Origin: Rubrivivax rivuli
GTDB taxonomy: Bacteria; Pseudomonadota; Gammaproteobacteria; Burkholderiales; Burkholderiaceae_C
Direction of reading: 5' to 3'
Assembly: GCF_004016505.1 (NCBI RefSeq)
Contig: NZ_SACR01000004.1
Coordinates: 620,001 to 684,000, forward strand
Length of the DNA stretch: 64,000 bases
Part shown: one piece after another, positions 9,874 through 24,045 of the stretch
Position numbering within the stretch: the first letter of the stretch is position 1
How the letters are laid out: every line of letters begins with the position of its first letter
Position numbers and translations under genes: made by a program
The notes under the pieces: generated by a model
What the model was told of the DNA's origin: nothing
Databases searched by the model: none
Seen by the model: only the letters and a program-made list of their open reading frames with translations

Positions 9874-10810
9874 GCCCCAGGCGGGCCCCACGGGAGGCGC
9901 CGGCTCGGCCGGTGCGCTGCTGCGCGCCGCGCGCGAACGGCAGGGGCTGCACATCGCCGCGCTGGCAGCGTCGATCAAGGTTTCGCCGCGCAAGCTGGAA
10001 GCCCTGGAAGGCGACCGCTACGACGAACTGCCCGACGCGACCTTCACGCGTGCCTTGGCCCAGACGGTGTGCCGATCGCTGAAGATCGATGCCCGCGCCG
10101 TGCTCGACCTGATGCCGCCAGCCCCGCTGACCGTGGCCCTCGAACCGGCCCGTGGCGGGCTCAACGCCCCTTTCCGCGACCGGCCGGGGCGCGAGGATCC
10201 GGGCCTGGTCGCCGGGGCGGCCCGCAAGCCCATGCTGTGGGCGACCCTGCTGTTCATTTTGGCCGCCTTGGCGGTGATCTTCGTGCCCGGCCATTGGTGG
10301 ATGGGCCTGCAGGGCGCGCCCGTCGTGGCGCCGGTCGCTGCGCCGGCCTCGGCGCCCCTGGCCCCGGATCTCGCGGCTTCGGCGCCTGTGCTGGCGGCCA
10401 GTGGCGCCATGCTGGCGGCTTCGCAGCCCCTCATCGAAACGGTCTTCGCGGCCCAAGGTCCCGAGGCCGCGGCCAGCGAGCCCGCCACGGCGCCTGTCGC
10501 CCCGGCTGTCACGGGGCTGGCTGCGCCCAACGCTGCAAGCCCCCCGCCCGTGCCTGCCAACACACCGGCCGTGGCCAGCCTGCTGCAACTGCGCAGCACC
10601 GAAGCCAGCTGGGTGGAAGTGCGCGATGGCAACGGGCAGCTGCTGCTCTCGCGCACCGTGCAGCCTGGCGAGACCGTGGGCGTGGACGGCAGCCTGCCGA
10701 TGCGCCTGGTGATCGGCAATGCCGCCGGCACGCAGCTGGCTTTCCGCGGCCGCCCCTACGACCTGGGGCCGAGCACGCGCGAGAATGTTGCGCGCGTGGA
10801 ATTGCGCTAG
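9866..10810 (+). CDS. rodZ: RodZ-like helix-turn-helix membrane protein (DUF4115)
   Basis: A 314-residue bitopic inner-membrane protein. A cytoplasmic HTH_25 domain spans roughly residues 14-80 (LLRAARERQGLHIAALA, DRYDELPDATFTRALA). One transmembrane helix lies at about 122-141. An Ala/Pro-rich periplasmic linker leads to a C-terminal DUF4115 domain (SWVEVRDGNGQLLLSR). RodZ links MreB to the elongasome and sets rod shape. The location between pilF and ispG is the conserved one. The start overlaps the pilF stop. Confidence 0.88.
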   Translation: MTEPQAGPTGGAGSAGALLRAARERQGLHIAALAASIKVSPRKLEALEGDRYDELPDATFTRALAQTVCRSLKIDARAVLDLMPPAPLTVALEPARGGLNAPFRDRPGREDPGLVAGAARKPMLWATLLFILAALAVIFVPGHWWMGLQGAPVVAPVAAPASAPLAPDLAASAPVLAASGAMLAASQPLIETVFAAQGPEAAASEPATAPVAPAVTGLAAPNAASPPPVPANTPAVASLLQLRSTEASWVEVRDGNGQLLLSRTVQPGETVGVDGSLPMRLVIGNAAGTQLAFRGRPYDLGPSTRENVARVELR

Positions 10811-10858
10811 TCCAGCCGGCGCCCGCGAACGCGCCCCCCGAGTGAACGAGACCCTGCC

Positions 10859-12136
<1,278 letters not shown>

Positions 12137-12202
12137 CGCTGCCGCCCCTGCGCCCGCCCGCCCCTCGAACCACTCCGGCGCAACACAGCGCCGTCCCTTC
12201 TC

Positions 12203-13486
12203 ATGGCTGAAAAACTCACCGCCGTCAAAGGCATGAACGACATCCTGCCCGCCGACTCGGCGCGCTGGGAGTGGTTCGAAGACACCGTGCGACGCGTGAT
12301 GGCGCGTTACGGCTACCGCGGGCTGCGCACGCCCATCGTCGAGCCCACCGCACTGTTCGTGCGCGGGCTGGGCGAGGTGACCGACATCGTCGAGAAGGAG
12401 ATGTATTCCTTCGAAGACAGCATGAATGGCGACCGCCTCACGCTGCGCCCCGAGGCCACGGCCGGCATGGTGCGCGCGATCAACGAGCACAACGCGCTCT
12501 ACAACGGCCCGCTGCGCGTCTGGCAGATGGGCCCGATGTTCCGCCACGAGCGCCCGCAGAAGGGCCGCTACCGGCAGTTCCACCAGCTGGACGTTGAAGC
12601 CTTCGGCCACGCCGGGCCGGATGTCGATGCCGAGCTCATCCTGATGGTGCGCGCGCTGTGGCGCGAGCTGGGCCTGAAGGAAGGCAGCGACGTCACGCTG
12701 GAGATCAACAGCCTGGGCCAGCCGGAGGAGCGCAAGGCGCACCGTGCCGCGCTCATCGCCTACCTCGAAGCGAACGCCGGGCAGCTGGACGAAGAAGCCA
12801 AGCGCCGCCTGCACAGCAACCCGCTGCGCATCCTGGACACCAAGAACCCCGCGATGCAGGCGCTGGTGGACGCCGCGCCGCGCTTGATGGATTTCCTGGG
12901 CGAGGCCTCGCTGGCTCACTTCAACGCGCTGCGCGCGGTGCTGGACGCTGCCGGCCTGGCCTACCGCGTGAACCCGCGGCTGGTGCGCGGCATGGATTAC
13001 TACAACCTCACCGTCTTCGAGTGGGTCACGCCGCACCTGGGCTCGCAGGCCACGGTGTGCGGTGGCGGCCGCTACGACCAGCTGATCGAGCAGCTGGGTG
13101 GCAAGCCCGCGCCCGGCGTGGGCTTCGGCCTGGGGATCGAACGCCTGCTGCTGCTGCTGGAAGCGCTGGAGCTGCAGCCGCCGCCGGCCGCGCCCGACGC
13201 CTACGCCGTGGTGCCCGATCTCGCCGCCCTGCCGCAGGTGATGCCGCTGCTGGAGACCCTGCGCGCGCAGGGCCTGGCCGTGGTGCTCAACGGCGGCGGG
13301 GGCAGCATGAAGAGCCAGTTCAAGAAGGCCGATGCCAGCGGTGCGCGCTGGGCGCTGGTCTTCGGTGCCGACGAGCTCGCGCGCGGTGAAGTCGCTCTCA
13401 AGCCGCTGCGCGATGCCGCGGCTGCGCAGAGCAGCCGTTCTCTGGCCGAGGCTGCCGCCTGGGCCGGCGAACTGCGCAACGCATAA
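12203..13486 (+). CDS. hisS: Histidyl-tRNA synthetase
   Basis: A 427-residue class II synthetase that charges tRNA-His. Motif 2 ([16 protein letters not shown]), the histidine-specific motif ([13 protein letters not shown]) and [14 protein letters not shown] are all visible, followed by the C-terminal anticodon-binding domain. Length matches the family. It lies 66 bases after ispG in the conserved ispG-hisS-yfgM-bamB-der order. Confidence 0.97.
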   Translation: MAEKLTAVKGMNDILPADSARWEWFEDTVRRVMARYGYRGLRTPIVEPTALFVRGLGEVTDIVEKEMYSFEDSMNGDRLTLRPEATAGMVRAINEHNALYNGPLRVWQMGPMFRHERPQKGRYRQFHQLDVEAFGHAGPDVDAELILMVRALWRELGLKEGSDVTLEINSLGQPEERKAHRAALIAYLEANAGQLDEEAKRRLHSNPLRILDTKNPAMQALVDAAPRLMDFLGEASLAHFNALRAVLDAAGLAYRVNPRLVRGMDYYNLTVFEWVTPHLGSQATVCGGGRYDQLIEQLGGKPAPGVGFGLGIERLLLLLEALELQPPPAAPDAYAVVPDLAALPQVMPLLETLRAQGLAVVLNGGGGSMKSQFKKADASGARWALVFGADELARGEVALKPLRDAAAAQSSRSLAEAAAWAGELRNA

Positions 13487-13529
13487 TCCCGCACTCTTTT
13501 TTCCCTTCAGAAACGGGCGCCCCGCACCC

Positions 13530-14219
13530 ATGGCCACACAACTCGACCTGCAAGAGCAGGAGCAACTCGACGCGCTCAAGTCGTTCTGGAAGAAGCAGGG
13601 CAACCTGATCACCTGGACCCTCGTGCTGGTGCTGGGCGGTTTCGCCGCCTGGAACGGCTGGAACTTCTGGCAGCGCGACCAGGGCGTGAAGGCCGGCGCG
13701 ATGTTCGAGGAACTCGACCGCGCAGCGGCCGCCGGTGATGCCGAGAAGACGGCGCGCGTCTTCGCCGACATGCGCCAACGCTTCCCGAAAGCGCCTATCA
13801 CCCAGCAGGGCGGCCTCACGGCCGCCAAGGTGCAGGTCGACAAGGGCCAGTCCGATGCCGCCAAGGCCAGCCTGACCTGGGTCGCCGAGAACGGCGTCGA
13901 AGACGAGATGCGCACCATCGCGCGTCTGCGTCTGGCCGCCGTGCTGGCCGATGCCAAGCAGTTCGACGAAGGCCTGAAGGTGCTGGACGCCGCCACCGCA
14001 CCCGAGTTCACGGCGCTGGTGGCCGACCGGCGCGGCGACCTCTTCATGGCCCAGGGCAAGAAGGCGGAGGCACGCACCGCCTGGCAGGCTGCCTACGCCG
14101 CGATGGACCCCAAGCTCGACTACCGCCGCTTGGTCGAGGCCAAGCTCGGTTCGATCGGTGCGGCCCCTGGCGCCGCACCCGCCGCGGCGGCGTCTGCGGC
14201 TTCCGGGGCTTCGAAGTGA
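13530..14219 (+). CDS. YfgM-family TPR inner-membrane protein
   Basis: A 229-residue protein with an N-terminal cytoplasmic stretch (QLDLQEQEQLDALKSFWKK), one transmembrane helix at about residues 26-44 and a periplasmic TPR region. This is the architecture of YfgM, an ancillary subunit of the SecYEG translocon that cooperates with periplasmic chaperones. It ends in a short Ala-rich tail. The ATG at 13530 was chosen because it gives the family N-terminus; the frame is open upstream inside hisS. Its stop overlaps the bamB start. Confidence 0.88.
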   Translation: MATQLDLQEQEQLDALKSFWKKQGNLITWTLVLVLGGFAAWNGWNFWQRDQGVKAGAMFEELDRAAAAGDAEKTARVFADMRQRFPKAPITQQGGLTAAKVQVDKGQSDAAKASLTWVAENGVEDEMRTIARLRLAAVLADAKQFDEGLKVLDAATAPEFTALVADRRGDLFMAQGKKAEARTAWQAAYAAMDPKLDYRRLVEAKLGSIGAAPGAAPAAAASAASGASK

Positions 14220-15343
14220 TGGCGCTGATGCGTTCATCGTGGCAGCGTTGGCTGGGCGCCGCGGGCGTGGTGCTGATGTTGGCCGGCTGCGCCGCTGACA
14301 AGCCCAAGCCCACGCCCCTGGAGCCGGTGGCGGCCAAGATCTCGGCGCGCCAGGTCTGGTCGGCCAGCATCGGCAGCATCAACTTTCCGATGGTGCCCAC
14401 GGTGCAGGGCGGCGTGTTCTTCGTCGCCAGTGGCGGTGAGGTGCGTGCGCTGAAGGCCGAAGACGGTGGCGAACTCTGGCGCGCCAGCGCAGGCGGCGCC
14501 ATCGCCGCCGGCGTGGGCAGCGACGGCCGCTACACCAGCGTGGTGACGCGCGGCAACGAGGTCGTCACCTTCGACAACGGCCGCGAGGTCTGGCGCAAGC
14601 GTGTGCCCTCGGCCGTGGTGACGCCGCCTTTCGTGGGCGGTGAGCGTGTGTTCGTGATGGGTGTCGACCGTGCCGTTCACGCCTTCGACGCGCTGGACGG
14701 TCGCCGCCTGTGGGTCTACAGCAAGCCGGGCGACGCGCTGACGCTGGCCCAGGCCAGCGTGGTGACGGCCTTCCGCAACAGCCTGCTCGTGGCCCAGGGG
14801 CAGCGCCTCACTGCGCTCGACCCGCTGCGCGGCACGGTGCTCTGGGAGGTGCCGCTGGCCTCGCCGCGCGGCACCAACGAGGTGGAGCGCCTGGCCGATC
14901 TCATCGGACCGATGGTGCGCGTGGGCGATCGCGTCTGCGGCCGTGCCTTCCAGTCGGCCGTGGGCTGTGCCGACGCCGCGCGTGGCGCCTTGCTCTGGTC
15001 GCGCAACAACGCGGGTGCGCAGGCCGTGGCGAGCAACGCCGAGCTGGTGATCGGCGCCGACGCCAGCGACCGCATCACCGCCTGGCGTGCCAGCACGGGC
15101 GACGTGGCCTGGCAGAGCGAGAGATTGCTCTACCGCGGCCTGGGTGGCGCTCTGGCCGTGGGCCCGAGCGTTGTGTTCGGCGACGAGCAGGGCTATCTCC
15201 ACTTCATGGACGCCGCTACTGGCGAACCGCAACTGCGCCTGCAGCCGGGTAGCAAGGGGGTGCTGGGCGCGCCCGTTCTCTCCGGCACGACCATGCTCGT
15301 CATCGCGCGCGACGGCGGGCTCTACGCCTTCCGCCCGAACTGA
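14219..15343 (+). CDS. bamB: Outer membrane assembly lipoprotein BamB
   Basis: Encodes a 374-residue lipoprotein with lipobox LAGC (Cys24) and an eight-bladed PQQ-type beta-propeller (repeats such as [44 protein letters not shown]). BamB supports BamA in beta-barrel assembly. The ATG at 14219 overlaps the upstream TGA by one base; a GTG three bases earlier is equally possible. bamA and bamD are also encoded in this window. Confidence 0.95.
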   Translation: MALMRSSWQRWLGAAGVVLMLAGCAADKPKPTPLEPVAAKISARQVWSASIGSINFPMVPTVQGGVFFVASGGEVRALKAEDGGELWRASAGGAIAAGVGSDGRYTSVVTRGNEVVTFDNGREVWRKRVPSAVVTPPFVGGERVFVMGVDRAVHAFDALDGRRLWVYSKPGDALTLAQASVVTAFRNSLLVAQGQRLTALDPLRGTVLWEVPLASPRGTNEVERLADLIGPMVRVGDRVCGRAFQSAVGCADAARGALLWSRNNAGAQAVASNAELVIGADASDRITAWRASTGDVAWQSERLLYRGLGGALAVGPSVVFGDEQGYLHFMDAATGEPQLRLQPGSKGVLGAPVLSGTTMLVIARDGGLYAFRPN

Positions 15344-15353
15344 AGGCCGCCCC

Positions 15354-16697
15354 TTGAAACCCGTCATCGCGCTCGTCGGGCGGGCCAACGTCGGCAAGTC
15401 GACGTTGTTCAACCGCATCACAAAGAGCCGCGACGCCATCGTCGCCGACTACGCCGGCCTCACGCGCGACCGCCACTACGGCGACGCGCGCCTGGGTGCG
15501 CAGGAGTTCATCGTCGTCGACACCGGCGGCTTCGAGCCCGACAAGCCCACCGGCGTGGTGGCCGAGATGGCCAAGCAGACACGCCAGGCCGTGGCCGAGG
15601 CCGACGTGGTGATCTTCGTGGTCGACGTGCGCGCGGGCCTTTCGGCGCAAGACCACGACATCGCCAAGTTCCTGCGCACGCAGCACAAGCGCGTGCTGCT
15701 GGCCGTGAACAAGGCCGAGGGCATGCAGGAATCGCCGCTGCTGGCCGAATTCCACGAGCTCGGGCTGGGCGAACTGCACCCCATCTCGTCGGCGCACGGG
15801 CAAGGCATCCGCAGCCTGCTGGAAGCGGCGCTGGAAGGCTTCACGCCTGAAGAAGACGAGTTCGGCTCGGGCCCCGACGACGAACAGCGCCCCATCCGCC
15901 TGGCCGTCTGTGGCCGCCCCAACGTCGGCAAGAGCACGCTGATCAACGCCTGGCTGGGCGAAGAGCGGCTGGTCGCCTACGACCAGCCCGGCACCACGCG
16001 CGACGCCATCCAGGTGCCTTTCGAGCGGGAAGGGCGGCGCTTCACGCTGATCGACACCGCCGGCCTGCGCCGCAAGGGCAAGGTCTTCGAGGCGATCGAG
16101 AAGTTCTCGGTCGTCAAGACGTTGCAGGCCATTGCAGACGCCAACGTCGTGCTGCTGCTCATCGACGCCACCCAGGGCGTGAGCGAGCAGGACGCGCACA
16201 TCGCCGGCTACATCCTGGAAAGCGGCCGCGCGGTGGTGATCGCCATCAACAAGTGGGACGCCACCGACGACTACCAGCGCCAGACGCTGCAGCGCAGCAT
16301 CGAGAGCCGGCTGACCTTCATGAAGTATGCGCCGGTGCTGCACATCTCGGCGCTGAAGCGCGCAGGGCTCTCGGCGGTGTGGAAGGCGCTGCTGTCAGCG
16401 CATGCCTCGGCCACGCTGAAGATGAGCACCCCGGCGCTCACGCGTCTGGTGCACGAGGCGGCCGAGCACCAGGCGCCGCGCCGCGACGGGCGCTTCCGCC
16501 CCAAGATGCGCTACGCGCACCAGGGCGGCATGAACCCGCCGGTGGTCGTGATCCACGGCACTTCGCTCGACCGCGTGCCCGACAGCTACAAGCGCTACCT
16601 GGAAAGTCGCCTGCGCGAACACTTCAAGCTCGTGGGGACACCCATCCGCATTGAAATGCGTTCTGCGGCCAATCCTTTCGACGAAAAGGCCTCCTGA
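15354..16697 (+). CDS. der: Ribosome biogenesis GTPase Der (EngA)
   Basis: A 447-residue double-GTPase for 50S assembly. The first G domain begins with GRANVGKST near residues 9-17 (switch DTGGF) and the second with GRPNVGKST near residue 187 (switch DTAGL, specificity NKWD). A C-terminal KH-like domain ([23 protein letters not shown]) follows. The TTG start at 15354 reproduces the family N-terminus KPVIALVGR; no suitable ATG or GTG lies nearby. Confidence 0.96.
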   Translation: MKPVIALVGRANVGKSTLFNRITKSRDAIVADYAGLTRDRHYGDARLGAQEFIVVDTGGFEPDKPTGVVAEMAKQTRQAVAEADVVIFVVDVRAGLSAQDHDIAKFLRTQHKRVLLAVNKAEGMQESPLLAEFHELGLGELHPISSAHGQGIRSLLEAALEGFTPEEDEFGSGPDDEQRPIRLAVCGRPNVGKSTLINAWLGEERLVAYDQPGTTRDAIQVPFEREGRRFTLIDTAGLRRKGKVFEAIEKFSVVKTLQAIADANVVLLLIDATQGVSEQDAHIAGYILESGRAVVIAINKWDATDDYQRQTLQRSIESRLTFMKYAPVLHISALKRAGLSAVWKALLSAHASATLKMSTPALTRLVHEAAEHQAPRRDGRFRPKMRYAHQGGMNPPVVVIHGTSLDRVPDSYKRYLESRLREHFKLVGTPIRIEMRSAANPFDEKAS

Positions 16698-16801
16698 GCG
16701 GAACCTCGGGCGGCCAGGGGAACCCAATGGCCGTAGCTCGCTACAGGCCGCAGGCCCTGTGATAACGTGAACCCCTCGTCGACTTCAACACGGAGAATAT
16801 C

Positions 16802-17044
16802 GTGAGCAACAAAGGCCAACTTCTGCAGGACCCCTTTCTGAACCTGCTGCGCAAAGAGCATGTGCCCGTGTCCATCTACCTGGTCAACGGCATCAAGCTC
16901 CAAGGCCACATCGAGTCGTTCGACCAGTACGTGGTGCTGCTTCGCAACACCGTGACGCAGATGGTCTACAAGCACGCGATCTCCACCGTGGTGCCCAGCC
17001 GGGCCGTGAATTTCCACGCCAACGAACCGGGCGAGCAGGCCTGA
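16802..17044 (+). CDS. hfq: RNA chaperone Hfq
   Basis: An 80-residue Sm-like protein that pairs small RNAs with mRNAs. The Sm1 segment ([25 protein letters not shown], split here by description) and the Sm2 motif [12 protein letters not shown] are canonical. The GTG start has GGAG six bases upstream. It begins the hfq-hflX-hflK-hflC block; hflX starts 26 bases after its stop. Confidence 0.97.
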   Translation: MSNKGQLLQDPFLNLLRKEHVPVSIYLVNGIKLQGHIESFDQYVVLLRNTVTQMVYKHAISTVVPSRAVNFHANEPGEQA

Positions 17045-17070
17045 GCGGCCGGCACGACGCAGCCGCCACC

Positions 17071-18306
<1,236 letters not shown>

Positions 18307-18328
18307 AGACAGCCTGGACCGCACCCGC

Positions 18329-19657
18329 ATGCGTCAAGCCCACCAACCCCCCTTCGCCGAGCGTCTGAGCGACCTCGCCGCCGCCTCGCGTGCGCTGCTG
18401 GCAGGCTTGCTGCCGGGCCGCCGTGCAAGCGCCGCTGGCGCCCAGGACGGCCTCAGCTACAACAACCGCAACGACGGACCGCCCGACCTCGACGAACTCT
18501 GGCGCGACTTCAATCGCAAGCTCAGCGGCCTGTTCGGCGGCAAGCCCGGTGCCCCGCCGCCCGGGCGTGGCGGCAATGAGGGGCCCGGCGGTGGCAGCCC
18601 CTTCCAACCCGACATGAAGAGCGCCGGCATCGGCGTCGGGCTGATCGCCGTGGTGGCGGCGCTGATCTGGCTGGGCAGCGGTTTCTTCATCGTGCAGGAA
18701 GGCAACCGCGCCGTCGTCACCACCTTCGGCAAGTACAGCAGCACGCTGGACGCCGGTTTCCAGTGGCGGCTGCCCTTCCCGGTGCAGGCACACGAGATCG
18801 TGGCCGTGTCTCAGCTGCAGTCGGTGGACGTGGGCCGCAACAGCGTGGTGCAGGCCACGGGCCTGAAGGATTCGTCGATGCTCACGCAGGACGAGAACAT
18901 CGTCGACATCCGGTTCACCGTGCAGTACCGCCGTGCCGATGCGCGCGCCTACCTGTTCGAGAACAACCGCCCTGACGAAGCCGTGGTGATGGCCGCCGAA
19001 TCCGCCGTGCGCGAGATTGTCGGCAAGAGCCGCGTCGACCAGGTGCTTTACGAGCAGCGCGACGCCATCGCGGCCGATCTGGTGAAGTCGATCCAGGCGC
19101 AGCTCGACCGCCTGAAGGCCGGCATCGTGGTGGCCAACGTCAACATGCAGAACGTGCAGGTGCCCGAGCAGGTGCAGGCCGCCTTCAACGACGCCTTCAA
19201 GGCCGGTGCCGACCGCGACCGCTTCAAGAACGAAGGCCAGGCCTACGCCAGCGACGTCATTCCGAAGGCGCGCGGTACGGCCAGCCGCCTTCTGGAAGAA
19301 GCCGAGGGCTACCGCGCCCGCGTGGTGGCGCAGGCCGAAGGTGATGCGCAGCGTTTCCGTTCGGTGCTCACCGAGTACCAGAAGGCGCCCGCCGTCACAC
19401 GCGACCGCCTGTACCTGGAGACCATGCAGCAGGTCTACAGCAACGTCACGAAGGTGATGGTCGACAGCAAGGCAGGCTCGAACCTGCTCTACCTGCCCCT
19501 GGACAAGCTGCTGCAGCAAAGCGGTGCCACCACGCCCGCCGCCGGCCCTGCCACCGCGGTGGCGCCGACGCCGTCGCTCGTCGATCCCACAGGCACCCAG
19601 AGTGTCGACATCCGCTCCCGCGACGGCACGCGTTCGCGTGACCGCGAAGGCCGGTGA
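18329..19657 (+). CDS. hflK: FtsH protease modulator HflK
   Basis: A 442-residue SPFH/Band 7 protein. A Gly-rich cytoplasmic N-terminus holds NNRNDGPPDLDELWRDFNRK, followed by a transmembrane helix at about residues 100-120 and a periplasmic SPFH domain (VQEGNRAVVTTFGKY, VEQVQAAF-like region). HflK and HflC form the membrane cage around FtsH. The ATG at 18329 was chosen for family fit; an ATG at 18251 would overlap hflX. It is followed 14 bases later by hflC. Confidence 0.93.
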   Translation: MRQAHQPPFAERLSDLAAASRALLAGLLPGRRASAAGAQDGLSYNNRNDGPPDLDELWRDFNRKLSGLFGGKPGAPPPGRGGNEGPGGGSPFQPDMKSAGIGVGLIAVVAALIWLGSGFFIVQEGNRAVVTTFGKYSSTLDAGFQWRLPFPVQAHEIVAVSQLQSVDVGRNSVVQATGLKDSSMLTQDENIVDIRFTVQYRRADARAYLFENNRPDEAVVMAAESAVREIVGKSRVDQVLYEQRDAIAADLVKSIQAQLDRLKAGIVVANVNMQNVQVPEQVQAAFNDAFKAGADRDRFKNEGQAYASDVIPKARGTASRLLEEAEGYRARVVAQAEGDAQRFRSVLTEYQKAPAVTRDRLYLETMQQVYSNVTKVMVDSKAGSNLLYLPLDKLLQQSGATTPAAGPATAVAPTPSLVDPTGTQSVDIRSRDGTRSRDREGR

Positions 19658-19671
19658 GAGGAGCCCAGAAC

Positions 19672-20559
19672 ATGAACCGCATCGCACTCATCGTCGCCGG
19701 CGCCCTCGCGGCCCTCTTCATTGCCAGCAGCACGCTCTTCGTCGTCGACCAGCGCCAGGTGGGCGTGGTCTACGCGCTGGGTGAGATCCGCGAGGTCATC
19801 ACCGAGCCGGGCCTGAAGTTCAAGCTGCCGCCACCGTTGCAGAACGTGGTGTTCCTCGACAAGCGCGTGCAGACGCTTGACAGCCCCGAGACCCGGCCCA
19901 TCTTCACCGCCGAGAAGAAGAGCCTGGTCATCGACTGGCTCGTGAAGTGGCGCATCTCTGACCCGCGCCAGTTCATCCGCAACAACGGTGCCGACTTCCG
20001 CAACCTCGACAGCCGCCTGGCACCCGTCGTGCAGGCCGCGTTCAACGAAGAGATCACCAAGCGCGACGTGCGCGGTGTGCTGGCCACCGAGCGCGAGAAG
20101 GTGATGGGCGACGTGCAGAAGCGCCTGGCCGACGAGGCCAAGTCCTTCGGCATCGAGATCCTGGACGTGCGCATCAAGCGCGTGGACTTCGTTGCCGACA
20201 TCACCGATTCGGTCTACCGGCGGATGGAGTCCGAGCGCAAGCAGGTGGCCAACGAGCTGCGTTCGCAAGGTGGCGCCGATGGCGAGAAGATCCGCGCCGA
20301 TGCCGACCGCCAGCGCGAAGTGATCATCGCCGAGGCCTACCGAGACGCGCAGAAGATCAAGGGTGAGGGCGATGCGAAGGCGTCGGCGCTGTATGCCGAG
20401 GCCTTCGGCCGCGACCCGCAGTTCGCCCAGTTCTACCGCAGCCTGGAGGCCTACCGGGCCACCTTCCGCAGCAAGAGCGACATGATGGTGCTCGACCCCA
20501 GCGGCGACTTCTTCCGCGCCATGCGCAACGGCTCGCCGCCGGCCGGCAACGCACGCTGA
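19672..20559 (+). CDS. hflC: FtsH protease modulator HflC
   Basis: A 295-residue SPFH protein with an N-terminal transmembrane helix (residues about 4-21), the segment VVDQRQVGVVYALGE and a long helical C-terminal part (IRADADRQREVIIAEAYRDA) that packs in the HflKC cage. The ATG at 19672 follows a strong GAGAGGAG Shine-Dalgarno. It is the last gene of the hfq-hflX-hflK-hflC unit. Confidence 0.95.
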   Translation: MNRIALIVAGALAALFIASSTLFVVDQRQVGVVYALGEIREVITEPGLKFKLPPPLQNVVFLDKRVQTLDSPETRPIFTAEKKSLVIDWLVKWRISDPRQFIRNNGADFRNLDSRLAPVVQAAFNEEITKRDVRGVLATEREKVMGDVQKRLADEAKSFGIEILDVRIKRVDFVADITDSVYRRMESERKQVANELRSQGGADGEKIRADADRQREVIIAEAYRDAQKIKGEGDAKASALYAEAFGRDPQFAQFYRSLEAYRATFRSKSDMMVLDPSGDFFRAMRNGSPPAGNAR

Positions 20560-20619
20560 ACCTGCCCCGGCCGGAGCGTCCCGGCCGGTACAATGCCGGT
20601 TTCAACACCGGTGCTTTTC

Positions 20620-21789
20620 ATGCTCTCTGCTTGGCTGCTGCCAGAGCACATCGCCGATGTCCTGCCAGCGCAGGCTCGGCGTGTGGAAGACCTGCGCAGG
20701 GCGATGCTCGACCGGGCGCGCGGCTACGGTTTCGAGCTGGTCATCCCGCCCCTGCTTGAGCACCTGGAATCGCTGCTCACCGGCACGGGCCGCGAACTCG
20801 ACCTCAAGACCTTCAAGCTGGTGGACCAGGCCAGCGGGCGCATGCTCGGCGTTCGCGCCGACACCACGCCTCAGGCTGCGCGCATCGATGCCCACCTGCT
20901 CAACCGCGACGGCGTCACGCGCCTGTGCTACTGCGGCCCGGTGCTGCACACGCGGCCGGCTGGCCTGTCGGCCACGCGCGAACCGCTGCAATTCGGTGCC
21001 GAGATCTTCGGCCACGCCGGCCTGGAAGCCGATCTCGAAGCCGCCGAGCTGGCCTTGGATTGCCTGCAGGCTGCGCGCGCCGAGCCGCTCGTCATCGACC
21101 TGGCCGACGCCCGCGTGCTGCGCGGCGTGCTCGCAGGCGTGCCGTTGGACGCGGCGCAGCTGCAGGACGTGGTGCAGGCCCTGTCGGAGAAGGACGCCGC
21201 TGCGCTGGCCGAGTTGACGCAGAAAGCCCCGGCCGAAGCCCGCGACGCCCTGCGCGCCTTGCTGCGCCTCTTCGGCGGAGACGAAGTCATCGAAGCCGCG
21301 CGGCGCGAGCTCCCTCAGCGGCCCTTGATCACGCAGGCGCTCGACCAGCTGCAGTGGCTGGCCCGCCACCTGCGCGCAGCCTATCCGGGCCTGCGCATCG
21401 GCTTCGATCTCTCGGACATGAGCGGCTACGCCTACTACAGCGGTGCACGTTTCGCGGTGTACGGCGCGGGCAGCAGCGATGCGCTGGCCCGTGGTGGTCG
21501 CTATGACGAGGTGGGGGCCGTCTTCGGCCGCAACCGCCCGGCCGTGGGTTTCAGCCTCGACCTCAAGGCCCTGGCCGAGGTGGGCAGCCCACCGCCGCTG
21601 CCGGCGGCCATCCGCGCGCCCTGGGGCGACGACCCGGCCCTGCGCGCCGCCGTGCGCCAGCTGCGCGAGCAAGGCGAAACCGTGCTCGCCCTGCTGCCAG
21701 GCCACGAGCTCGAAACGCAGGCCTTCGACTGCGACCGCGAGCTGGTGCAGGTGGCCGGCCAGTGGGTGCTGCGCGCGCTGCCGAACTGA
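20620..21789 (+). CDS. hisZ: ATP phosphoribosyltransferase regulatory subunit HisZ
   Basis: A 389-residue protein of the class II synthetase fold, related to HisS but lacking its tRNA-charging motifs. It is the regulatory partner of the short form of HisG in histidine synthesis. Motif 2-like ([12 protein letters not shown]) and [22 protein letters not shown] segments are visible. ATG 20620 gives the family N-terminus ([17 protein letters not shown]); ATG 20593 or GTG 20611 remain possible because no clear Shine-Dalgarno is seen. TACAAT at 20589-20594 is a possible -10. HisZ just before purA is a betaproteobacterial arrangement. Confidence 0.9.
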   Translation: MLSAWLLPEHIADVLPAQARRVEDLRRAMLDRARGYGFELVIPPLLEHLESLLTGTGRELDLKTFKLVDQASGRMLGVRADTTPQAARIDAHLLNRDGVTRLCYCGPVLHTRPAGLSATREPLQFGAEIFGHAGLEADLEAAELALDCLQAARAEPLVIDLADARVLRGVLAGVPLDAAQLQDVVQALSEKDAAALAELTQKAPAEARDALRALLRLFGGDEVIEAARRELPQRPLITQALDQLQWLARHLRAAYPGLRIGFDLSDMSGYAYYSGARFAVYGAGSSDALARGGRYDEVGAVFGRNRPAVGFSLDLKALAEVGSPPPLPAAIRAPWGDDPALRAAVRQLREQGETVLALLPGHELETQAFDCDRELVQVAGQWVLRALPN

Positions 21790-21809
21790 CACAGACACGA
21801 ACTCTCTGA

Positions 21810-23156
<1,347 letters not shown>

Positions 23157-23200
23157 GGCGCCACACCCCTACACGAACCCCCTGCGAGGAGAAAACCAGC

Positions 23201-23722
23201 ATGCTCACTGACGACGGCAAGCACCTGTACGTGTCTTGGGACGAGTACAACCTGTTGACCGAGAAGCTGGCGCTGAAGGTGCACGACTCGGGCTGGCAGT
23301 TCGACCAGATCCTGTGCCTGGCCCGCGGCGGCATGCGCCCGGGCGACGTGCTCTCGCGCGTGTTCGACAAGCCGCTGGCCATCATGAGCACCAGCAGCTA
23401 CCGCGCCGAGGCCGGCACCATCCAGGGCCGGCTCGACCTGGCCAAGTACATCACCATGCCCAAGGGCGAACTCGCCGGGCGTGTGCTGCTGGTGGACGAC
23501 CTGGCCGACACCGGTGTGACGCTGAAGGCGGTGGTGGAACGGCTGCGCGGCATGCCGGCGATCAGCGAACTGCGCGCCGCAGTGATCTGGGTGAAGGGCG
23601 TGTCGACCTACGTGCCGGACTACTACGTGGACATGCTGCCCACCAGCCCCTGGATCCACCAGCCCTTCGAAGAGTACGACGGCATGCGGCCCGACGCGCT
23701 GGCGAAGAAGTTCACGGTCTGA
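23201..23722 (+). CDS. Purine (xanthine/hypoxanthine-type) phosphoribosyltransferase
   Basis: A 173-residue type I phosphoribosyltransferase. The PRPP-binding loop VLLVDDLADTGVTL lies at about residues 95-108 and an ARGG loop near 41. It aligns in layout with short bacterial hypoxanthine/xanthine-guanine salvage enzymes, and its place after purA agrees with purine salvage. Base specificity cannot be read from the sequence. The ATG has GCGAGGAG upstream. Confidence 0.85.
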   Translation: MLTDDGKHLYVSWDEYNLLTEKLALKVHDSGWQFDQILCLARGGMRPGDVLSRVFDKPLAIMSTSSYRAEAGTIQGRLDLAKYITMPKGELAGRVLLVDDLADTGVTLKAVVERLRGMPAISELRAAVIWVKGVSTYVPDYYVDMLPTSPWIHQPFEEYDGMRPDALAKKFTV

Positions 23723-23735
23723 ACACCGCCCTTGC

Positions 23736-23787
23736 CAAGCCCCCGCTGCAGACCCTGCCCCGGCAGGCTGCCGGGGGCTTTGTTGTT
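23736..23787 (+). terminator. Intrinsic terminator after the purine phosphoribosyltransferase gene
   Basis: Arms AAGCCCCCG and CGGGGGCTT enclose a partly paired loop and are followed by TGTTGTTT. It lies 14 bases after the stop codon and closes the hisZ-purA-phosphoribosyltransferase unit. Confidence 0.7.
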
Positions 23788-23856
23788 TCTGCTCGGGCCG
23801 AACGGCAGGCCAGGGGCCCCGCCGTGCAGGCTTTGCGAAGAATCGCGCGCAGAATT

Positions 23857-23890
23857 GAAAAAGCCACCGTGTCTTTCAACACGGTGGCTT
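23857..23890 (-). terminator. Intrinsic terminator of the tRNA-Leu gene
   Basis: On the minus strand AAGCCACCGTGT and ACACGGTGGCTT form a 12-bp stem with a six-base loop, followed by a T run. It starts 9 bases after the tRNA 3' end. Confidence 0.88.
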
Positions 23891-23898
23891 CTCAGATT

Positions 23899-23983
<85 letters not shown>

Positions 23984-24001
23984 GCTTCAGGAAAGAAAAG
24001 G

Positions 24002-24031
24002 ACTATACCATCAAAAAAGAGAACAACGCAA
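24002..24031 (-). promoter_or_regulatory. Probable sigma-70 promoter of tRNA-Leu
   Basis: On the minus strand TTGCGT (24031-24026), an 18-base spacer and TATAGT (24007-24002) lie 18 bases before the tRNA 5' end. The element occupies most of the gap between the tRNA and the divergent rnr gene, so rnr transcription signals must overlap it. Confidence 0.6.
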
Positions 24032-24045
24032 GCGGCCTGGCCCTC

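Noticed and set aside
20563-20589. CCGGCCGG...CCGGCCGG hairpin after hflC as a terminator.
   Set aside because: It has no T tract and overlaps the probable hisZ -10; likely chance pairing in GC-rich DNA.
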